This document shows, one piece after another, positions 7,189-11,114 of a stretch of 11,114 bases of DNA (the stretch's first letter is position 1; the number at the start of each line of letters is the position of its first letter). The position numbers were made by a program, and so were the translations under genes. The stretch is taken from NCBI GenBank assembly GCA_947074125.1, contig CAMTOM010000022.1, positions 1-11,114 on the forward strand, read 5' to 3'. Source of the stretch: an uncultured Desulfovibrionaceae bacterium (GTDB taxonomy: Bacteria > Desulfobacterota > Desulfovibrionia > Desulfovibrionales > Desulfovibrionaceae). The notes under the pieces are model-generated. The model had not been told where the DNA came from. It saw nothing but the letters and a program-made list of their open reading frames with translations, and searched no databases.

Positions 7189-7820
7189 GGGGCAACCTCC
7201 TGGCAGTAGTCATAAAAATTGCGCAGCATCCGCAAACCTGGTGCACCACTTTTTTCCAAGTGGAATTGTGTCGCCCAGAGACCGTCGCGTCCATAGACAG
7301 AACAAAATTCCTGTCCATAAGATGTTGTGGCAAGAACGTACTCCGGCGATGTCTCTACATAATAGCTATGGACAAAATAAAATTCCGCATCGGAAGGAAT
7401 GCCCGCAAACAGGCGGCTATCTGTACGCGAACGCAACGCATTCCAGCCCATATGGGGGATACGTATCGCACTGCCATCCTCATCCCGCATATCAGGAGAA
7501 AAACGGCGACAGCGCCCGGGCAGAATGCCCAGAGTGCGCACATCATTTTCCTCACTTTGCTCCAGCAATATCTGACATCCAAGGCAAATGCCCAGCAGCG
7601 GCTGCTTTCGCGCAACAGCGTCACGCAATACCGCATCAAGACCGGAAGCCTGCAGATGCCCCATGGCCTGCCCAGCGGCTCCCACTCCAGGAAAAATAAT
7701 GCCCTGTGCACTTGCCAGCACGACAGGGTTCGCGGTAATGCTGCAAGGGATTCCCAAATACTCCAGGGCACGACGCACACTGGTCTGATTCCCAGCCTTA
7801 TAGTCCAGAATAGCTAACAT
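7182..7820 (-). CDS. hisH: Imidazole glycerol phosphate synthase, glutamine amidotransferase subunit
   Basis: HisH hydrolyses glutamine and channels ammonia to HisF. The 212-residue class I amidotransferase shows the triad Cys79 (GICLGCQILL), His187 and Glu189 (QFHLEKSG). It also has the N-terminal ILDYKAGNQTSVRRAL and the FPGVGAAGQAM loop. Two small departures from the common form are Cys instead of Met in GxCLGM and Leu instead of Pro in FHPEKS; neither removes a catalytic residue. The start was set at ATG 7820, with GGAG five bases upstream; the frame stays open to 7970, but that extension spans the promoter and has no HisH-like sequence. The gene is first in the hisH-hisF unit. No other his genes are in the window, so the pathway is split between loci. 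Confidence 0.96.
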   Translation of the reverse strand: MLAILDYKAGNQTSVRRALEYLGIPCSITANPVVLASAQGIIFPGVGAAGQAMGHLQASGLDAVLRDAVARKQPLLGICLGCQILLEQSEENDVRTLGILPGRCRRFSPDMRDEDGSAIRIPHMGWNALRSRTDSRLFAGIPSDAEFYFVHSYYVETSPEYVLATTSYGQEFCSVYGRDGLWATQFHLEKSGAPGLRMLRNFYDYCQEVAPC

Positions 7821-7878
7821 ACGCGCTCCAATCAGAAAGCTGCCGAGAAAAATGCTCCATTCCTGCCACGAAAAAACC

Positions 7879-7907
7879 ACTATACGGCGTATTGTATACA
7901 CTGGCAA
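7879..7907 (-). promoter_or_regulatory. Sigma-70 promoter of hisHF
   Basis: On the - strand TTGCCA (-35, 7907-7902), a 17-bp spacer and TATAGT (-10, 7884-7879) match the consensus at five of six bases in each box. Transcription would start near 7872, giving a leader of about 50 bases before hisH. No attenuator-like hairpin or run of His codons is seen in the leader. Confidence 0.75.
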
Positions 7908-7964
7908 CTCTTCTCTTGAGTCTTCCTCCATATCAACCCGCCTTGAACTAGTGAAAAAAAGGAC

Positions 7965-7992
7965 TTGCAAAAGTCACGATTTTAACTATATT
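7965..7992 (+). promoter_or_regulatory. Sigma-70 promoter of the TauE/SafE gene
   Basis: TTGCAA (7965-7970), a 16-bp spacer and TATATT (7987-7992) form a plausible promoter about 40 bases before the start codon. It diverges from the hisH promoter, the two -35 boxes being 57 bases apart. Confidence 0.65.
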
Positions 7993-7998
7993 CGTGAC
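7973..7998 (+). promoter_or_regulatory. Operator-like inverted repeat over the TauE/SafE promoter
   Basis: GTCACGA (7973-7979) and TCGTGAC (7992-7998) form a perfect 7-bp dyad with 12 bases between the arms, so the arm centres are 19 bases apart. The dyad lies across the spacer, the -10 box and the expected start point, a typical site for a repressor. I cannot assign it to a known regulator: the arms look like TCACGA half-sites, but the spacing is unlike the N6 sites of the CRP/FNR group. Confidence 0.55.
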
Positions 7999-8032
7999 AA
8001 AGAGAACGGATACCTCAACTCAGGAGGCTGTT

Positions 8033-8923
8033 ATGTATTTCCCCACAGCCGGCATTGAATGCCATCCTCTCATTCCTCCTCTGGCTGCTTTTTGTGTTTC
8101 TGTGTTTACCTCTATGGGGGGTATTTCTGGCGCTTTCTTGCTGCTCCCATTTCAGATGTCTTTTCTGGGCTACGTCAACCCTTCCGTCAGTGCGACAAAT
8201 CAGTTTTTCAATGTTGTCGCCACGCCAGCAGGTGTCTGGCGTTTCACCCGTGAGCAACGTATGCTCTGGCCTTTGGGTCTTGCCGTTATTGTGGGAACAC
8301 TGCCTGGAGTTTTCATTGGTGCGCTGATTCGCGTTACGTGCCTGCCCGATCCACGACTCTTCAAGATTTTTGCAGGCTGTGTGCTTCTTTACATCGCAAT
8401 TCGCATGCTTCGTGATTTACTAAAGGCACAAGGCTCCCGTAAGGCTGGAGTAAAAAATGGTTCGACTCCCTTTCATGTCGAACTGCAAGAATGGAATCTT
8501 CAAAAAGTACGCTATACCTTTAATGGTGAGGAATATTCTTTCTCTACTCGTGGTGTGCTGCTACTCACTTTCATTGTGGGCATTGTTGGCGGTATCTATG
8601 GCATTGGCGGCGGCGCCATCATCGCTCCTTTTCTGGTGAGCTTTTTTGGTCTGCCTGTGCATACCATTGCGGGAGCTGCGCTTCTTGGCACGTTTATGAC
8701 CTCCCTGACTGCCGTCATTTTTTACATGGCCATCGCACCCTTTTTCCCTGATGTTGCCATCGCACCGGATTTCCTACTGGGCTTTTTACTGGGCATCGGC
8801 GGCATGGCAGGCATTTATTGTGGCGCACGCCTCCAAAAGTACGTGCCCGCCCGCGCTATCAAGTACTTGCTAACAGCCGTATTGCTTTTTACCGCATTTC
8901 GCTACCTGAAGAATATTTTCTAA
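8033..8923 (+). CDS. TauE/SafE-family membrane permease (putative sulfite/organosulfur exporter)
   Basis: Members of this family (PF01925) are inner-membrane carriers linked to export of sulfite, sulfoacetate or other organosulfur anions. The 296-residue protein has two related halves. The first holds SMGGISGAFLLLPF (27-40) and hydrophobic segments at about 81-103 and 108-127. The second holds the family motif GGIYGIGGGAIIAPFLV (186-202) and segments at about 175-190, 210-235, 247-265 and 276-290. A hydrophilic stretch of about 45 residues (130-173) between the halves is longer than a simple loop and probably cytoplasmic. The start was set at ATG 8033 with AGGAGG upstream; an upstream in-frame start at 7994 falls inside the promoter and operator. 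The gene is monocistronic, with its own promoter and terminator. The substrate is unknown; sulfite or a sulfonate is plausible in a sulfur-respiring host. Confidence 0.9.
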   Translation: MYFPTAGIECHPLIPPLAAFCVSVFTSMGGISGAFLLLPFQMSFLGYVNPSVSATNQFFNVVATPAGVWRFTREQRMLWPLGLAVIVGTLPGVFIGALIRVTCLPDPRLFKIFAGCVLLYIAIRMLRDLLKAQGSRKAGVKNGSTPFHVELQEWNLQKVRYTFNGEEYSFSTRGVLLLTFIVGIVGGIYGIGGGAIIAPFLVSFFGLPVHTIAGAALLGTFMTSLTAVIFYMAIAPFFPDVAIAPDFLLGFLLGIGGMAGIYCGARLQKYVPARAIKYLLTAVLLFTAFRYLKNIF

Positions 8924-8964
8924 CTCCCATTTACCCACAAAATACCTGCTCTGATCTCTGTCGT

Positions 8965-8998
8965 AAAAAAATACCATGCCAATTGGCATGGTATTTTT
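8965..8998. terminator. Palindromic bidirectional terminator
   Basis: AAAAATACCATGCC (8967-8980), AATT and GGCATGGTATTTTT (8985-8998) form a perfect 14-bp stem whose outer pairs are the A and T tracts. It ends the TauE/SafE transcript about 40 bases after its stop codon and shields the aldehyde oxidoreductase gene from read-through. Confidence 0.9.
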
Positions 8999-9296
8999 CA
9001 TTATATTCCACACAACGCATGATGCGCACGCAAACGCACCACACAATTCAATTATTTTCCAGTTCACAACCAACATCTCTGCACAAACAAGGTATATCTG
9101 TATCTTTTGCATTTCATAGAGACACTTCCCACCAGCCCCCCAAATACCTTACAATACAGAAATGCGCCGCCTGTTATGCAAAAGAATACATATTGCCACT
9201 ATCAGATATTGTGATACAGTCCAAACAAATTGCCGCCGCATCGAAGAAACAGCATCTTCATTTCGGCTTACTACTATCTGTATTGAGAGGAAGACC
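8999..9296 (+). promoter_or_regulatory. Upstream region of the aldehyde oxidoreductase gene with candidate promoter
   Basis: No gene is seen in these about 300 bases; the frame of the oxidoreductase stays open back to 9162 but without family-like sequence. The best promoter candidate is TTGCCA (9193-9198), 16 bases, TACAGT (9215-9220), about 76 bases before the start. Inside it ATCA (9201-9204) and TGAT (9212-9215) form a short dyad. AAGGTAT (9089-9095) and ATACCTT (9144-9150) are a distant 7-bp inverted pair. A short palindrome CGCATGATGCG lies near 9016. No riboswitch fold was recognised. Confidence 0.4.
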
Positions 9297-11036
9297 ATGG
9301 ATAAAATCTTGCGTATCAATGTTGCCGCTGCCGGTGGCCCTAGCGCCACTACCGAATCACTCGGAACCTACGCCGGACTTGGTGGCCGTGCCATGACAAC
9401 TGCCGTTGTCGCCACAGAAGTCATTCCGACCTGCCACCCTCTTGGCCCCGAAAATAAACTGGTCTTCGCTCCAGGCATGATGGCTGGTACAGCCGCACCT
9501 TCTTCCGGTCGTATTTCTGTTGGCTGCAAAAGCCCTTTAACAGGCACAATCAAAGAATCAAACTCCGGTGGTACCGGCGGGCAATATATGGCCAGACTGG
9601 GCTATGCCGCCATTATTATTGAAGGCGAACGCCAGAATGATGATCTGTACAAAATCATTATCAACAAAGATGGCGTCACCATCGAAACATGCAATGAACT
9701 GCGCATGCTTCCCAACTATCCCGCAGTCGCCAAACTTCAGGAACAGTACGGCATGGAACTGGGCTATGTCACCATCGGCACAGCGGGTGAAATGCGCATG
9801 TGCAACTCCACCATCTGCTTCACCGACCCCGAAGGACGTGCAACCCGTCATGCAGGACGTGGCGGCGTTGGCGCTGTCATGGGTTCAAAAGGCATCAAGG
9901 CCATTGTTCTTGATCCTCGCGGCACAGCTCCCATTCGCAAACCTAAAAATGACGCCGCATTCAAAACTTCTGTAAAAGCTTTCGCAGAAGGTCTGAAGCG
10001 TCACCCCGTTACCGGACAGGGTCTCCCTACCTACGGAACCAACGTCCTGGTCAATATCCTGAATGAAGCCGGCGGACTGCCCACACGCAACTTCAGCAGA
10101 GGACGCTTTGAAGGTGCCGACAAGATCTGTGCCGAAACTATGGTTGAAATCCAGAAAAAACGCGGCGGCAATCCCACACACGGCTGCCATCGTGGCTGTG
10201 TTATGAAATGTTCCGGTATCTGTGTGGACGAAAAAGGCGAATTTGTCTCCAAGCAGCCAGAATACGAAACCGTCTGGTCACACGGTGCCAACTGCGAAAT
10301 AAGCGATCTCGACAGTATTATCCTGCTCGACCGCCTCGAAGATGATTACGGCTTTGATACTATCGAAACGGGTGCCACACTGGGCGTTCTCATGGAAGCA
10401 GGCTACATCAAATGGGGCGATGCCAAAGCCTGTATTGAAATGGTACACGAAATGGGCAAAGGCACTCCCATCGGGCGTATTCTCGGTGCCGGCACCGCAA
10501 CCACAGCCCGCTGCTTCGGACTCGAACGCGCTCCTGTCGTCAAAGGACAGGCCATGCCCGCCTATGACCCTCGCGCCGTTAAAGGCGTGGGCGTTACCTA
10601 CGCCACAACGACACAAGGCGCTGACCATACCGCAGGATATGCCGTAGCCCCCAACATTCTTGGTTGTGGCGGAAAAACAGATCCCCTGGCAGCTCAAGGC
10701 CAGGCCGCAACCTCGCGTGATCTCCAAATCGCCACGGCAGCCATTGATGCCAGCGGCTACTGTCTCTTTGTCGCCTTTGCGATTCTGGATCAGTCCGACA
10801 CCTTCCAGGCGCTCGTAGAAACCATGAACGCCATGTATGATCTGAACATGACAGGCGATGATGTTGTCGCGCTGGGCAAAAGCATCCTGAAGCAGGAACG
10901 CGCCTTTAATGCCGCAGCAGGTTTCACACAGGTTCATGATCGTTTGCCTCTCTACTTTTCACGTGAAAAATTCCCTCCGCACAACACGACATTTGACGTC
11001 ACTGAAGCGGATCTGGACAGCGTATTTGAGTTCTAG
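9297..11036 (+). CDS. Aldehyde:ferredoxin oxidoreductase, tungsten-pterin type
   Basis: Enzymes of this family oxidise aldehydes to carboxylates, or run in reverse, passing electrons to ferredoxin; they bind a tungsto-bispterin and one 4Fe-4S cluster. The 579-residue length is normal. The N-terminal domain (about 1-205) has GGRAMTT and GRISVGCKSPLTGTIKESNSGG, then the pterin-loop region RHAGRGGVGAVMGSKGIKAI (184-203). Cluster ligands are probably Cys297, Cys301 and Cys305 (GCHRGCVMKCSG), with Cys489 in DASGYC. The first three are spaced CX3CX3C rather than the CX2CX3C of the Pyrococcus enzyme. The C-terminal domain has KGVGVTYATTTQGADHTAGYA (429-449). The start ATG 9297 follows a GAGAGGAAG ribosome site. 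Codon use is richer in GCC, GGC and AAA-type preferred codons than the neighbours, which suggests strong expression. No ferredoxin, MoaD-like or pterin-synthesis gene adjoins it. The aldehyde substrate cannot be read from the sequence. Confidence 0.95.
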   Translation: MDKILRINVAAAGGPSATTESLGTYAGLGGRAMTTAVVATEVIPTCHPLGPENKLVFAPGMMAGTAAPSSGRISVGCKSPLTGTIKESNSGGTGGQYMARLGYAAIIIEGERQNDDLYKIIINKDGVTIETCNELRMLPNYPAVAKLQEQYGMELGYVTIGTAGEMRMCNSTICFTDPEGRATRHAGRGGVGAVMGSKGIKAIVLDPRGTAPIRKPKNDAAFKTSVKAFAEGLKRHPVTGQGLPTYGTNVLVNILNEAGGLPTRNFSRGRFEGADKICAETMVEIQKKRGGNPTHGCHRGCVMKCSGICVDEKGEFVSKQPEYETVWSHGANCEISDLDSIILLDRLEDDYGFDTIETGATLGVLMEAGYIKWGDAKACIEMVHEMGKGTPIGRILGAGTATTARCFGLERAPVVKGQAMPAYDPRAVKGVGVTYATTTQGADHTAGYAVAPNILGCGGKTDPLAAQGQAATSRDLQIATAAIDASGYCLFVAFAILDQSDTFQALVETMNAMYDLNMTGDDVVALGKSILKQERAFNAAAGFTQVHDRLPLYFSREKFPPHNTTFDVTEADLDSVFEF

Positions 11037-11060
11037 GGGGAGAAGGTAGGGGGGAAAGAT

Positions 11061-11108
11061 GGGGGACGCTGTCCCCCAGACCCCCTGGCAGGGAATTGAA
11101 TCCCCTGC
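11061..11108. repeat. GC-rich double-hairpin element
   Basis: Two adjacent perfect stems lie just after the oxidoreductase: GGGGGAC, GCT, GTCCCCC (11061-11077), then GCAGGG, nine bases, CCCTGC (11088-11108), joined by a C-rich linker and flanked by G-rich (11037-11060) and C-rich (11109-11114) sequence. The layout resembles REP-like intergenic elements found in many copies after genes in proteobacteria, including Desulfovibrio as I recall. It has no T tract, so it is not a standard terminator, though the stems could stall or protect the 3' end of the message. The element may continue beyond the window. Confidence 0.7.
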
Positions 11109-11114
11109 ACCCCC

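Noticed and set aside
7086..7817. Open frame of 243 codons antisense to hisH and hisF
   Set aside because: Both sense genes have intact catalytic residues; the antisense product is rich in His, Gln and Arg with no recognisable domain.
7821..7970. Longer N-terminus for HisH starting at 7970
   Set aside because: The extension covers a good promoter (7879-7907), and MLAILDY at 7820 is the expected HisH start.
8983..9000. Sigma-54-like TTGGCATGG element
   Set aside because: It is part of the perfect terminator palindrome and lacks the GC of the -12 box at the right spacing.
9162..9296. Longer N-terminus for the aldehyde oxidoreductase from 9162
   Set aside because: It would encode the candidate promoter; MDKILRINV is the expected family start and has a ribosome site.
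10278..10937. Long open frame (219 codons) antisense to the aldehyde oxidoreductase
   Set aside because: It lies wholly inside a gene with clear family motifs, has no family-like sequence, and reflects codon bias of the sense strand.
1..11114. Defence island, CRISPR array, phage or insertion sequence
   Set aside because: No direct-repeat array, transposase, integrase or nuclease gene is visible; the content is housekeeping metabolism plus transport.

Overview
The window reads as chromosomal DNA of a sulfate- or sulfonate-reducing deltaproteobacterium, most likely Desulfovibrionaceae. This rests on the tungsten-type aldehyde:ferredoxin oxidoreductase, whose whole-length sequence style I associate with Desulfovibrio, on a TauE/SafE exporter, on an FmdB zinc ribbon with a long Ala/Ser tail, and on moderate GC. 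The family assignment is inference, since no rRNA or other marker gene is present. No tRNA, rRNA, CRISPR array, insertion sequence or phage gene was found.

Layout. (1) Positions 1-1582, + strand: a NodT/TolC-type outer-membrane efflux lipoprotein whose 5' end lies outside the window. It carries an in-frame TAA six codons after the lipobox Cys begins, so it is called a pseudogene. (2) 1644-2327, + strand: an unrecognised exported protein behind a strong -35 element with MerR-type spacing. A bidirectional terminator at 2389-2415 closes this side. (3) 6042 down to 2439, - strand: a compact operon fmdB-type zinc ribbon, purB, pyrE, L,D-transpeptidase, ending at the same terminator. A hairpin next to the pyrE ribosome binding site may modulate its translation. 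(4) 7820 down to 6213, - strand: hisH, hisF (7-base overlap) and an unannotated 36-residue very basic protein, driven by a good sigma-70 promoter at 7879-7907 and ending in a complex terminator near 6111-6169. (5) 8033-8923, + strand: a TauE/SafE permease transcribed divergently from hisH, with a perfect 7-bp dyad over its -10 region, followed by a palindromic terminator. (6) 9297-11036, + strand: a stand-alone aldehyde:ferredoxin oxidoreductase, followed by a GC-rich double-hairpin element that runs to the window end.

Most of the window is housekeeping metabolism: purine, pyrimidine and histidine synthesis plus envelope remodelling. HisHF releases AICAR, which feeds back into purine synthesis, and PurB acts on the purine route both just before AICAR and again at AMP formation. 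I do not see a clearly new multi-gene system. The items most worth attention are the nonsense-interrupted efflux lipoprotein, the operator-like dyad in front of the TauE gene, the tiny basic gene after hisF, the pyrE leader hairpin, and the terminal repeat.
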